Of a DNA stretch of 64,000 nt, positions 26,062 to 39,840 are shown in pieces; position 1 is the stretch's first letter; each line of letters opens with the position of its first letter. Position numbers and translations under genes: made by a program. This stretch comes from Taenia hydatigena (Eukaryota; Platyhelminthes; Cestoda; Cyclophyllidea; Taeniidae): contig JADWOT020000006.1 in assembly GCA_036345935.2 (NCBI GenBank), forward strand, positions 11,258,519-11,322,518, in the 5' to 3' direction. Under the pieces are notes generated by a model that worked only from the letters and a program-made list of their open reading frames with translations, was not told where the DNA came from and searched no databases.

Positions 26062-26862
26062 TTCATATGATCACTGACCCGACATTCTTACTCTGGGATG
26101 CTAATGTAGCACAAGAGACGATGACCAGGCTCACCCAATTGGGCAGTTCATCAGGCATGGAGATGTCAACGTTGCAAATAACATGTTGGGAGGGCGAAAA
26201 AACAAGTTCACAAATCCCCATCTTTTGATATCTTCTAAAAAGCCTCAGTTACAGACATTTCGAACTGACAATTTGTAATCTAAGCAGTAAAGTTACACGT
26301 ATACGTCCGCAATTTAGGCTTTATCAGCACACCAACGGCTACTGCCTCGACCACAAAAGATAAAAGTGCAAGTACAGCATAAGATTTTTTTATGATGATG
26401 TATTTCACCAAAGGAACCATGAGAATTTAAACGACGTATAACGCCTTACATATCGAAGGAACACAATCGCAATTCGGAACTATGACAAACAGGGGCTTGA
26501 TTCCAAATTAATCGAGGGGACACTAGGATTTAAGACGTCGAAGTCGCCTGGTAAGGTCAAAATAGGTCCACAAAAGTGTAAATACAGATCTAGTAGAGTT
26601 ACAGTAAAGGTGAATTGGGAGATGGAAGAGGAAATGTGAAAATGCGAGTAAAAAGTCGATGGCACATCGAGTCTCGAGAGTAACATTTACAGAGAAACTG
26701 AGACCTTTGTACAGTAATCAATAATAGCTATGCAATTGAGATCTCAGTCGTCCTATGTCAGAAAAACACGTTCGAGGACGTAGAAAATGCATTTTTTCTC
26801 ACTCGTAGTTAAATTGTTTTCACCTTGCGTGCACACCACTGAACACGCGCACACATGGGTAT

Positions 26863-29800
26863 TTACATGAGAGCGGGGTAGGCTCGTGAGTGGCTGGCCT
26901 GCGGTGGAGGCTGAGGTTGCAGGTGCTGGTGTAAGTGACTCGGCACCGCTGCGGGCGGTGGCATATAGTACTGCTGCTGTGCTTGAGATGCCTGCACTGT
27001 CGGCGTAGGAGGCATCATCATGACACCGCTGTTACTACTAGCGGTGCTGTTTTGAGATTGCTGAATGTAGAAATCGCTTCCAGACATCATTTGGACCTGT
27101 TGTTGCTGCCAACGCTGTTGCTGGTAAGTAATATCGCTCATGTACATTTGAGAGGCCGGGGAGAGAAACTTTTTGGTGGCAGTACTTGTGGATGTGACGG
27201 TAGAGGCAGAGGTGGAGACAGGGGGGGCTGAGGCGGAGGACGGAAGCTCGGTATCCATTCTGTACGCCACAGAAGTGCCTGAGCCTGTCGGTGATGGGTA
27301 GTGAATACGCAATTGCTCCCGATAGGGTCCGCGGGACTGGGTGTTCGCGCTGGAGACGGGAAGAGGGTACGTGGTGGCGCCTTGTGGAAAATCGAAGGGA
27401 TTTGTATTGTCCAACTGCTGCACCTGAGGCACATCCACTACGGAAATCGGGAAGCCCTGTGGATACTTCTGAGCAGTTGCGGCCCCACTGCCTACGTACA
27501 TCCCATCAGGCAATGCTGCCATCTCCCCTAATGAGAACATATGACACTAATAGCACGAAATTGTCGCTGTTAGAAGTCAATTTTCAATTTACTTAGTTTA
27601 CTAAAACGATTTGAGGAGGGAATGAGCTGTCAGAACACGACCTGGGACACTAATTTCCTGCCATTTGGAAAACGGAAAACAGAGCATGAATAACAATTTG
27701 TGCGAAATTTCTTGAGGGGAGGCTAGAAAGTTCAAATTTTCCTGTTATCTTTCCATTCATGAATATAGTTACTGATTGAACAAAATATCCCGCGCTGGAG
27801 GAAAATGATGGCTCATGTTAATTGCTTGTGTGGTCGGACGATCAAGGCACGATTGGTCGAGGACGCGAACATGGTCGGCCAGCCAAATTATGACCTCCGT
27901 CGAGACAGTGATGCTTGGCATGATTCGACTAAATGCGCGCGTCAACATTCGCACGCGCAGGAAACGAGGCACAAAAAACAACAATAGTGATTGTGGTAGT
28001 AACGAAGTGCGTCATCATAAGGGTAGCCACATCTTCCAAATTCACACACACAAACACACACACAACCAACACGATTCCCATGTCAGCACCTTACCCACCA
28101 AAGCGCAACTTTCTAGCTTAAATGAGTGCTACATCCAAAATGGCTGTCAAAACTAATCAAAATTAGATCTAAATGCACATGAGGATAAATCAGTACCAGA
28201 ATTCTAAATATGCTAGCATCCGTTGTGGATGTAGATTTATGACATTTCACAGCTTGACTTTAAACCGAGGAAAACGATAAAAATTGAATAAAACCCACCT
28301 TCTGGAGAAGGCTGGGAACCGACACAGACATGAAACGACTCGTGAATATAATCAGGGTCAAAAAACACAAATAAACTTCATGGGTCAGCAAATAAGCGAA
28401 CCGGGGTGAACCGCAACACCACTGCTTATTGTCATTGAGCTCTGTGTTATACTTGTCATAGGAATTTGCGCTGGATGTGTTTGCGAGGGATCTATTTTTT
28501 GTCCCCTTTGTTGCTGTTGTTGCCTGGGTGGAATCGTTGTCGTTCGATGCTCGGGTGTAGCTAAGATTGAAGTAGCGGCACCGACGCCGACTGTTGAGGG
28601 GTTGGCTGATGGAACTGTGGAGCTGGTGGCTACGGCATTGGGAGCCACCTGAGAGTGAGTGGGTGACTGAATTCTCGGCACGGGTGCCGGGACTGTAGAA
28701 GTCGATGACTGCGAAATTCGTGGTTTCCCATTAACACCAAGAGGGGCCGACTGTGTTGGATAATGCCCTCCGGCGACACTGACCGTGTTTGTTGATGTCA
28801 TCGGAGAAGTAGAAGCGTCAGATGTAGCAGATGACGTAGAAGGTACGGAGGAGGAAGAGGTGGGAAGATATTGAATAGTATGGGGAGTCTTTGGCATTAT
28901 TTGCACATTACTTGGGGGTTGTGGAGTACGTGACTCAATCCTCTGGTTCGGTAGAGGTTGTGACACTGGGCAACCGTTGCTGCCGTAGTAAGGATGCTGT
29001 TGCTGCTGTTGCATAAACTGAATCTGCATGTGAGCGCTGCCACAGCCCCCGTTGATGTGTTGATAATTCATTTGCTGAACATTCAATTGTGCGTTGAAGA
29101 AGGTATTATTGACCTTAAATAGAAAACAACTTTTTCTGTAAAACTACGGTGGCATAGGCCTCACAAATAAGGAATTTTAAGAGTTCCAAAAGCGCCAAGC
29201 AAAAACCATCAACTGACTAGCTCTCGAGTAAAATACATCCCTTAATACTCACATAGCCTAGCTTCAAGGGTGTTCATTTGCACGTAACCACCTCCGAGAA
29301 ATGAGACTACTTTCGTCCTTTTTTAACGGATTGTTTGACCTGAGACTTAAATTTGGCCTAAGAATACAAATATTTCCGACGTTCTCTTAGCACTCATAAA
29401 AAATGGCAACTTGTTATGCACTTGACGATAACTCATACCACCGCCCTTGTTAATGGAAAGACACGTACGACCAAAAGCGCGTGTGTGAGCTACTTTTCGG
29501 CCTCTCCGTCTTCTCACAAAAACGCAGCCTCAAAACTCTAATAATAGTTTGAATGTGGCGGTGGATGTGCGTACTAGGCTCGCAACGAGATGCTACTAAA
29601 GGAGGGAGTGACAAAGGGAGAGCGCGAAAGCATCTGGATACGCGAGAACTTGGCGCGCACACGCGCAAAGAAGTAACCTCTCACACCTATCGATTAGAGG
29701 TATGAACGCACGCACACACACTCTCGTACGCACGCGCACACGCAGACTCAGCAGAGCAGCATCTCAGTTCGGATTCACGCACGCACGCACGCACGTACAA

Positions 29801-32800
29801 GCAGCCCACCGCACTGGTGAGGGGACAAACCGGGGCAGGCACACCTCTACTACCATCCGATACCTGCAAGTTCACGCCACCATCCCTGATTCGCCAACTC
29901 TCGAGCCGGTCTGGTGAACACGGTGCAGTAAATACTTAACCGTAAATAGTTAAGTTATAAGGACCAAGACGCTGGGATACCGCAGGACGAATAAAAAGCT
30001 GCGTAGGTTATCCAGCAATTTTATTAGGACGTGCGCCAACTCAATCATAAGAAAGGGGCAGAACCTGTGCCTGGGATTTGGAAGAGAGGATAAATTAAAA
30101 TAACCTAATTTAGACGCCGTTATCCAAAACCCGTATGACAGTGAATTCGCATACTGATCATCGCTTTCAAGGTTAAATTACTTAGAAAAATCGTAAGACG
30201 TGGGGATGTTTATGAATTTATACACGCCCACACTCCACAGAAGACTGTACGCTCGCCCTAAATTGACGTGGCAAAAATGGACGCGGACGTGCGAATTTTC
30301 ACATCACCCGCGAATCACATGAGGCTATTATGCTCGAGCATACCCTCCTTTGATGACGTGGGATACTGAGTTCATCTAAGCGTTTTTACAAGTAAAATGA
30401 GCGAGCACATCTCAAATGGACACCATTGATATCAGTTCATAGGCGTGTGATAACGAGGGGGCTAAGTAGCCATTTAGCCCTATTTTAATAAAAAATGTAA
30501 TGGTTTCAGCATTACTGATTATGAAAGTGAGTAGGCTAAAGATGCCCCGGAATCCTCAGATAATGCTCCAGTAATAGTAAATGAGAGGAGATAATTGCTG
30601 TCCTACCCACAAGGTAAGGCCCATATTACCTGTATTGATTGAGGAGGGGGAAGTGGTTGCTGTTGTGATGCGGACTGTGGCGCCGCAACAGAAGCAGGAG
30701 GCACAGAATTTACAGTTGCAGGGGTTGTGGGAGAGGCGGAGGTGGGACAGACGGGTGGAGCGGAACTCGGCGTAAGGCACCGAGACGCAGAGGGAGGAGG
30801 ATCCACGGCTGACCGTGGTTGATCGGATGACGTGAAAACACCGCCGGGGCCTGGCGGCTGCACCTGATCCGAGGGTCGAACACCACCCACGGGCTGGTTA
30901 GAAGGACCCGCGGAAAAGTGCTGCTGCGGCGACATCTGCAAACGCGAGGTATTAAAAGTCGACTACTGAGGCGTAGGAAATTCGAACATGAGAAACACAA
31001 ATTCCATACAATGTGTAAGCACAGCTGATTATAGTGAGAGTCAAGCATGGACAAGATAAGGACAATTCGGATGCGAATGGATTTTGACACGAAAATTCAA
31101 GAAATAAGCGTTAATATCAGACCAATAAGCCGTTAATTGGGAGCGGGTAGTACGGTAATGCGATTTTTAGGACTGAAACGGCAACATAGCTGGATGAATT
31201 GACAACAAGAACAAAGTTGTGCAAGGGAGCAAATCGAGATCAATCCGTGCATTTGAATTAAAGCGCGAGCCAACCAAAAAGTGGTAATCGACTATGATAA
31301 TGAGTCCTCACAAAGACAGATTACGTAGAAAAGTGAGCGATGAATTTATTACCTGCTGACCCCCTTGAGGTACCGTTATAGCCTGGTAAGGAGGACCGCC
31401 ACCTGCAACACTAGAATTTGTGGGACCAGAGCCCATTGAGTAGAGAGAGCTTGGATCGCCATCGGGATTGGGCATTATGCTAGGACCAGCTCCACCGGAG
31501 AAGGAGAGAATGTCGGGTGCAGAGGCCATTCTCGAGTACCCCGAGGGTGGAGGAGGACAGGTGGGGGCGGAGTTAGCCGAGGCAGCAGGAGGAGGACAAA
31601 AGGGGCCCTCGGAACCCGAGAGTTGAGAGAGGCGTGCGAGACTGGCGAGGCTCGCAGAAGTGAGATGCTGCGTAGGGGAGGAAGAGACAGGAACACTATC
31701 CGCCGAGTGAGCATAACCACCAGCGGAAAGCTGCTGTTGAGACGTGGGTGGGAGAGACATGTTTGTGGAACAAGGAGGGACTGGTGGATATTGAGGCTGT
31801 TCTATCATTGTTGATGAATTGCCAGGAGCAATGCCAGACCCTCGATAACTAGGATTCTAAAATAAATAAATAACGCATTATCGGCGAGTCAAACTTCGCT
31901 TAGCGTCAAACTAATGTCACATACTTTGCAATTGTTTAAGGCTCACACAGACGCATTGTCTGTTAAACTTTTAATGGATGAAACACGAACTTCAAATGGG
32001 GATCACCATTTACCGCGTGGAACAGTTTAACTCAGAGCAAAGGTGATTTTGGAGCCAAATAACTATTAAATATGAAGAGCAATCTAAAAACTACTACTTG
32101 AGTGGAATTCCAGGTAAGTAATGGGTCATATGACGGTGTAATGACCCGGTCAGAACAGAAGCTAAGTCCTAACCTTCAAGCACCGTGAGTAAAAACGAGC
32201 GAAATTCCCACAGTCAAATCAGTGTTGTCTTTTGTTAAACAACTTTAATGAGGGTATATTTAAAGCCCATTGTTCTCAAGACGTGAAGTGCCTAGTTTTC
32301 GAAACGCATAACTTGTACAACAGGGTCCGGCTCATGCTCTTCCAGTTAGATAGCTGAATGAATAAGCTAACGCGCACGGGAGAGGACTGTCAAAACAGTA
32401 ACGAAGGCAAGTTAGCGTTCACCCCTCCTTCGCCTTCCCTCACCCCCCATTCACCTCTCTGCCCCGCTCTACCTTCGCCGCGTTGTACACTGAGCAAAAT
32501 AATGGTGGGTGCAAACTATTTTTAGCAAAACACCCTCGTCTTGGTACCACCCCTAGGAAAGCACTGCGCTGATTGGCTAAGCTTAATTGTAGACGGTTAC
32601 GCGCACGCGTACGCACTTTAATTCGAAATGCCAAAGCGAGCGAACGGGGTTGTGGATGAGGCTTGATTGCTCGTGCCCCCTGCATGCGTGAGCGTGCGCA
32701 TGCGGACACTTGCGTAGGTACTCTTCTCCATTTCATCTTCCCCATCCCAAATTGGGACAGGATTGCACCATCACCATAAAATAGAAGGCAGCCAATGTAG

Positions 32801-35800
32801 AAGATAGAAGAGGGTGGCAAACAAAAAAGAGGTCCCGATGAGCACATTCCGAACCCATAGCGTTTCCTTATGATGATATTGGGTCACCCGCGTTCCTGCG
32901 TAAGCAGATTTTGTGCTAGCACAACGGCTCACTGATATGCACAATCGATGGCTTCATTAGACCAGGGTAAGGCATTTTCAAAGCTCAAAATAACCGGCAA
33001 AACGGAGAATAAACACATGAAATTTATAGTGTGGATAAAGAGTGTATTACAACTCGCACTGCCAAGTACCTACACTGATAGAGCAGGAAAAATGCACTAA
33101 ACTACAGATTCAAGAAGTCAATTCGATTAATGAAGCCTTTCTCCAAACTTTGAAGTCTATAAGTAATTGAGGCCTCGCTCAAACGACGTAGAACCGTCAA
33201 ATACTGCGCAAAATACATATACAAGCACCAAATCAACGATTATTCCCAAAACCATTTCCTGTGATCACTTTAATACGCACGAATGTTGCGTGTGAAAACA
33301 GATGCGAATGGCAGCGGTTGGAAGTGATCGTCGAGGTGGCAGTATTGACGACTCATGAATCGAACAAACGCGTCTTCACGAAATGAACGATTATCCCAAA
33401 ACCTACACAAGTCCAATAGGAGATGGTCCCCAAAAAACACAAGTTGATGGGCTATTTGAATCAAATTGCGTATTCTTTGATGCATTTTAATACCTTTATC
33501 AGGTTACCCTCAGTAAAGAAGCAAACAAATTGGGGCGAACAATAACGACCGGAGATGGCGAGACATAAATCACTAAACACACCATATATGCGCCGTTCAT
33601 CGGATCACCGGGGATGGTTTGATATGAACCTCCTGGAGCAGAGCCTCGTGGAGGCCCGATGGGAACACTTCCGAAACTTCCGGATTTCGTCACGCCGGCA
33701 GATGGCTGAGGTTGTGACATCCGTTGCGGGCTGCTGAAGGGAGACATAGATGACAGCTGTGGAAGGCGAGACGACGCCGACCGACCAGCTGCCCCAGAAG
33801 CCGACTTGCGTTTTTTGCTCAGACCACCTCTACCTGAAGTTGGCCGACCACAGTTCACTGCAGCGGTAGCGACAGTCTGTTGCTGCTGCATCAGCATGGC
33901 TTGTTGCTGCTGGTGCTGCTCAAACATAGCCTGCTGTTGATCCCAGAACTGTTGTTCAGGAGGTGTCATTTCGGGTGGGTATGGACGCTTATATGGTGGC
34001 GGTGGAGGTGCAGGAACGCAAAACTTATTGGGTGGAGGCGGGTAACCGCAGGCATTGTTTGGAGGAACCACGAGGACAGGCGGGCCCCCACCACCTGGGG
34101 GAGGGGGGACAATCGCGTGGTCCATCGAACCACTGTACTGGAAGTGGACCCCGTTAGGATCCCCCATTGGACCAGAATGCTTCCGAGACTGCTGCATCCA
34201 CGACCCCCGATCAAATTCACGTTCGTCAGGTCGAACAACCATCATTCCACGAGGTTGCTGATTAAGGTCAGCAGGTATGTCCCCAGTAGAATGGGGTGGA
34301 AGATTGACTACTGAGAAGGGAAAGAATTAATCAATTATCTTACTAGAATCCTTCACAATGCATGATCAACGAAAGGTCATTTTGAAAACGTCTCTTAAAT
34401 CAGTCAAAAATGTTTCCAAACCGAGTTTGGAACTAGAGACAAATGAGCACCCAACTGGCATTTGGACTCCGCATCGAAAGCCGAAGGCACAGGAGTGAGG
34501 TAAATCCGGGTCCGACAACAGACAACCCAACGATAATTACGATGACTCATCGAGCACGCAGCAGCAACAACAGCAGCGAGACGATGAGTCACGAGGCGCA
34601 AATAACGCGCTGCTACTGCGGTGCTTCCGCTTGTTGCCCCGTCATCGTCAAGTGCTGCTAACACCGCCGCTTTGTAATCCAAAACAAAAACCCCACTATT
34701 TTCGACTTCTCGCTGATGCCTATGACAGTGATCAGGTGCTAACGCCTGGGTTACATTAGTTACCGTGTTCCACAAGGTAATGAACAGGGGTAATGAGGCA
34801 ACCCCCTAATCTCACCAATAAGGATACGCCGAATGTGGGTGCTACAAATGTGGCAAAAACTTATTACAATATATGCTCGAGGGTATGGCGACGTGCATTG
34901 GGGTGAAATTTTTAACTTGTGTTGGCATAAACACGGTGAATATGGGAGAATCTGCACGAAAAGCAGTATCATAACTACGAATTATGCATTTGCTAGTTTG
35001 ATGAGATCTACCAAGAAATCAACGTACGTGATTCATGCTGGATTGGAGGAATCGCGGCACTAGGTGGTGCTGGAGGAGGTGGTGGTAGCAGAGACTGAGG
35101 CAACTGACCACCATTACCAGTGGCGGCCGCATACATTTGTTGCTGCTGCATAGCGGCAACCGTTGCAGCGCCAGGGGTAGAAGCCATTTTACTCTTAGTA
35201 AGTTTCGAGTGAATCTTCTCTAGTTGAGCCATTTTACTCTTTCGGTTCTCCAGCTGCTCCTGTGTGACGGGACAATTGACGGCGCTACCACCAATGGCTG
35301 AAGGGTTGCCACCAGGAATTAGGCCGCTTTGCAGCATGAATTGCTGCACTAGTGGGTGCATTGAGTGGAAAGTTGTAATTCGCATTCGGGTGCGTTGATA
35401 CTTGGCTGCAGCCTCGTTAGCCATTTCCGCAGTGAATACGAGTACATGCGGGGGCAACATGAGAGGGCCGGGAGGAAGGGGGCCAGAGACTGAAGCCGTG
35501 GGACGGGGTGCGCTACCGCCCAAGGTGGGAGTTGAGGAAGACACCGCAATGTTCGAAGTTGGGACTGCATCCAAGATTCCTTCAGGGACTAAAGACAAAT
35601 TTCAGTACAAGTATCATACTTCAGAGGTTACAAAAATGACGAAGTGAAACACTAGGTTGACATTGTAAATCAGTGACACGGCTTTGTTGTAGTTCGAGCT
35701 AAAATTGACTCAACAATAAGGAACACAAAAGAATTGAGCGAATTCCCTAGGGCTTCGATCAGAGGAGCTTTAATGACGTGTGAAAAGCAAGCGGGGATGA

Positions 35801-36333
35801 GAGGATAGCAGTTCCAGGGAACGTTAGCTACAGGTTTTCAACCAACGTCCACTCCCGTCCCACTCATTTAATGTAAATCGACATAGCGCAGTTCATATAC
35901 GAGGTGTAATCAATGGAGACGAGAACAATGCCAATAATCCTACGAACCCTACCAGCGTCAAGTTTTTGTCCACTCATGGAAAAGGTTTGACTAGATGCCA
36001 TGGAAGTTCTCCTACGACCATCACCGACAGAAGAAGGGGCGGAGAAGGGCGGAGCTGAGTGCGGTTGGCCACCGTCCGCTTGAGGAGCAACTTCTGCAGG
36101 CATGGGTCCACTGGCCGGTCGCCGAAGAGGTGAATCAAGTAAATGCTGCTGCCCTGACACAGGTTCATTAGCCGTCTTGATATGCTGCTGAGACGGTGAG
36201 GAGGAGCAGAGCGAGTAAACAGAACGCGGAGGTTCCACACTGTTCGGGTGCTGACAATGTGTTGTCGCCGTCGAACCTCCTACTACAGTTGATGAGGAAG
36301 GATGACCACTATCTGGCATCCAGACTCCGGCGG
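26863..36333 (-). CDS. BCL9: BCL9/Legless-type Wnt co-activator
   Basis: Seven exons: 35953-36333, 35028-35588, 33583-34310, 31353-31856, 30630-30935, 28402-29113 and 26863-27527. All junction phases agree (1,1,0,0,0,1). From the ATG at 36319 the product is 1280 aa. HD1 (about 171-200) reads VLVFTAEMANEAAAKY ... ITTFH, against the Pygopus-binding VFSTEMANKAA of vertebrate BCL9. HD2 (about 230-252) reads VTQEQLENRKSKMAQLEKI, against the beta-catenin-binding helix QEQLEHRERSL. HD3 (about 423-445) reads EMTPPEQQFWDQQQAMFE. The remainder is Pro/Gln/Ser-rich, as in the family. In animals BCL9/Legless bridges beta-catenin to Pygopus in Wnt target activation; that role is inferred. HD1 and HD2 are only ~30 residues apart and share one exon. 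The first exon could instead continue in frame from upstream CECR2-like exons. The donor ending exon 6 (CCCG/GTTCGC) is weak. Confidence 0.8.
29690..29830. repeat. ACGC/CA-rich simple sequence
   Basis: Alternating purine-pyrimidine runs (ACGCACGCACACACAC, then ACGCACGCACGCACG) within BCL9-like intron 5. They open long frames on both strands, which I treat as artefacts of composition. Confidence 0.6.
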
Positions 36334-39300
36334 CTGTAAGAGTGGAAAAACGGAATAAAGCAAACGGTTAAGTGCCATTATTACGAAACAAAAAATACCA
36401 AATAATGATGAGCTAAACGTCTTTCTTGACATTTTTACATACACATTGTGTACGAAACACCTCGGAGAAAATCCAGCAAGAGAAATAATTTTATTGATAA
36501 CAAATCTCTAAGATCGTCAAGATGTTGGAAAAAAATGAACGATCGCCTATATCTGCAGAATCGGTGCGAAAACAAGAATTTACAGCCTGATGTTGAGTAT
36601 GCTCAAAACACAAACTGCGGCGAGCGAAGTTAGCTGAACCCAATTCACAATTTTATACCCGAATACGAAAGTAGACGTGTACATCGCTTATGCGCAGGGG
36701 CGTGCGAACGTGTACACGAGCATATGTGATGCAGAGCAAATTCCTGCAACTGACTGCCTCCACTATCACCATCACAATCACCACCACTGACACGAAAATA
36801 GGGCAGTGGAGGCAAGGAAGGCAGAGCTGTAGGAAAGAGCGGATAATATGTTGCTCACGTAGTGCCTGCCAATTCAAAATGGTTCACACTCTTGGAATCG
36901 CTCCTTTTTCAGCCCTGTCCTTGCTATACTTGGACGTACAGAGAAGGAACAAATAGGCAATGCTCCTTTGGAACCCTTGGAATCCACTGTTGCTGTTCGA
37001 TTCAACCATAGTTTAGGTACTTAAAATAGCCTGATGATATCGATGTAAAAGTAGGCGAGATTATTTGCGCACGAGACATTCCCGACAATCTACAACACAC
37101 TGATTTCTTGCATGGAGGTTATCTCAACAAACGAAAATTGAGCCTCATTCCCATCGAGCATGTTGAGTGGAACCCGAATAGACGGAAGCGCATACTACGT
37201 AGGAAATGAAGTGCACATGCTGGAATATCGGAACTACGAAATGTCTGAGAATCAAGGCAAATTAAACATGCGCCTTCAATCCAATGTCTCGTTTATTAAG
37301 ATTATCTGAATGGAAAGATTGAAAGGTGCCATTAGCGTCTCGGAAGCCATGGAGGCAAACCAATACACAAGTGATAAACAAACAATCAAGTAAAACATTC
37401 CAAAAAAAACGCCAAGATCTTCAGGCGCTTAGGAACGAACCAAGTTTTGGAAGCTTTGAGAAGGACTTTAAAAAATGAAAAGGACACACAGCGTTGCACC
37501 ACAGCTGTGCAACATCATCGCAACACATTTTTCATGCCTTAGCTCTTCATAGCGTGTCACCGAGAGCTGATCGTGAAGAGAGCAGGAGCAATATCCAGAA
37601 GCATCCACATGAGTATCCGTGATACACACACGAAAAAGCAAAGAGAGAGGAGACAATGCAGAGCAGGAATGAGTGCTGGGCTGATTCGATGGGTGTGCAA
37701 ACGCATGATCCAACGGTTTAACGTTAGTCCCCACTCGCAGGCACGCGTGCGATCGCACATAGCGCGCGCATGCACACACGACCATTCCGAAATAGCAGCT
37801 ATTGCATCTTGTGCTGTACGTTGTCGTAGTCGAATTAACTTAAATGCCAGCCTTGCCTAGGCCAGTTAGGGTTTCCAACGCGAGCGCGAACACACGCTGT
37901 GCACAAATTGATTTGTCCATGCGATGCCAGCACACAATGCGCACATGCACGCGCACAAAAACGCCAAATTTTCCTCCGTGTCTCATTTCATTGCTCTTGA
38001 TACACTTTCTCCAACGTGCACTCGGGCGCCAGAATACATTTGCGTGCTGCAATTTCCAGGCAGGCTGTTTTGGTGTTGTGAAGTGGCCAATCTGCCACGG
38101 GCATCTAATGTGCGTTTGTGAATCAATGCGTGGCGCAGACACGCACGTGTGTGGCAGCCACTCTCTCGCCAGCTCCAGCCAGGCGCGGGAGAGTGATGCG
38201 CAAGTGCACGCGCGTAGATACGTGCACTTGCGCACCACACAAACACGGATACTGTCGCCGAATAGTGGCAGATGGAAGAACTGTACCCCGTTTTGACGGT
38301 GGGCGCGCACACACACGCCGCAAAAGAAAACACCAGACGAGGCTGCAGAACAATGCATACCGAGTGAACAACCCGCTCTCGAGGGAAAGCACCCCTAACC
38401 GGACCACCAAGCATCTGTTCCCATACTTATAGGGACCAGCCTGCACACCTTGAAAGTTTAGTAAGAAATGAGACGCTGCATCAGGCTACATACAACCTGT
38501 AGTGCTGGAATCGAAAGCGGCATGGAGGCATGTACCAGAATGGTAGTCAGTGTAAACGGTCGCAAGTCCTACTTTAAAATCCATCCTCCAAACCTCAAAT
38601 GAACACAGGAAATAACTCGCTACTTAACTGAATCTAAAATAATGTGAAAATAGATGAGAAGGTACATATCAATGACAGTTACTCTGTATGTTTAGAAAAT
38701 TAACAGAAAATGTAACGACGACCAGTGAGGTAAGCTTCTACCATTCGCCAGCAGGTCCGAGGAGTGAGGGAATCAGATGCAGTGCGAAAGGGATACATCA
38801 CCTTACCAGGTGCAAGCGAGTCAGCATCAACACTTACGTTATGAACAATGGGTGGGATAAAAAAGCAACATGGAGTTGCTCTAGGATTCATGAGGTTTTC
38901 ACCTAATGACCGTAAAAATTCACATTAAATGATACCAGCTTCAACTACATTTCACCTAGCATTGAAGGGTCAAAATTGGCTTATCACCACATCAATCAAG
39001 GGAATTACGTGGATGAATAACCACTCTAAATCATGAAATACTAATCAAATGTAGAATGGGCTGGAATCGCTGCAAAACTCAGAAATCCCGTTAGTGGGGT
39101 AACACCAATGCCACACGAATCTTGATAAGAAAAATGTACACACGGAAAAGAGCCCAAGGCCCGGGCAATTTGATTCATTGGGCCATAAGAAAACTCAGCT
39201 ACCCTGAATTGATTATAAGACCACCGGTGTCGGCTGATGGTGTCAAAAGTGCCCGAGTCACATGTCATACACCTCCCTCCCATGCTCAAATCACTATGTT

Positions 39301-39840
39301 GGGATCAGACCAAGAAGAAAGTGAAATCGCAGCAAAAACCGACGCAGTGCACCACAGACACTCAGAGGCTGGGACATCGTCACGCTAGGCTTCACTCCAA
39401 CATTTGCAATAGGACAACGGAGCTTTCTGAAGTACACGAAGTGAGGAAAACATCTGGCAAAGGGTTGAGCCAATCAAAAGGGAAAAAATAATTTAGAAAA
39501 ATATGGGCAGCAGGATGCGGCGTCACACACAACATTCAAACCAAGCGCTTCGCGTCATCACGCGAACAGGAGATACATTTTTGCAGCAGAACACTTGAGC
39601 TCTCGGTTAGAACTCATTCGTCTGCTAATTGCACGATTCATTTCTATCAAGAATTTATAAACAGCACAAATGCTGTACGGGGGATTGGAATTCTTTAGTA
39701 ATAAGCCGACAAGCCGATAGGGGAAGATGCAATTCAAGATTAGCAGAAGTGAAAACTACGAGGGTGTTTTAAGCTGCGCTACGCGAGTGCCATTGCGGCG
39801 TAGCAAAAAACAGTAGCCGAAACGTCGATAAACAACTTAC
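36334..39840. other. Spacer between CECR2-like and BCL9-like exons
   Basis: No exon with recognisable content and no bromodomain was seen. 37540-38400 is rich in GCGC, CACG and CACACA runs and opens long overlapping frames on both strands, which looks compositional. This GC-rich block could be a promoter for the BCL9-like gene, or intron DNA if the two modules are one gene. Confidence 0.4.

Noticed and set aside
33880..34314. Plus-strand 144-codon frame
   Set aside because: Antisense to the BCL9-like exon with HD3; Leu/Arg/Trp-rich as expected for the complement of Pro/Gln codons.
37840..38446. Several overlapping frames of 100-170 codons on both strands
   Set aside because: They arise from GCGC/CACA-rich composition, overlap in most frames, and contain no domain or splice pattern.
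39041..39289. Possible extra exon between CECR2-like and BCL9-like parts
   Set aside because: No domain and no acceptor/donor pair with matching phases; retained only as unresolved sequence.
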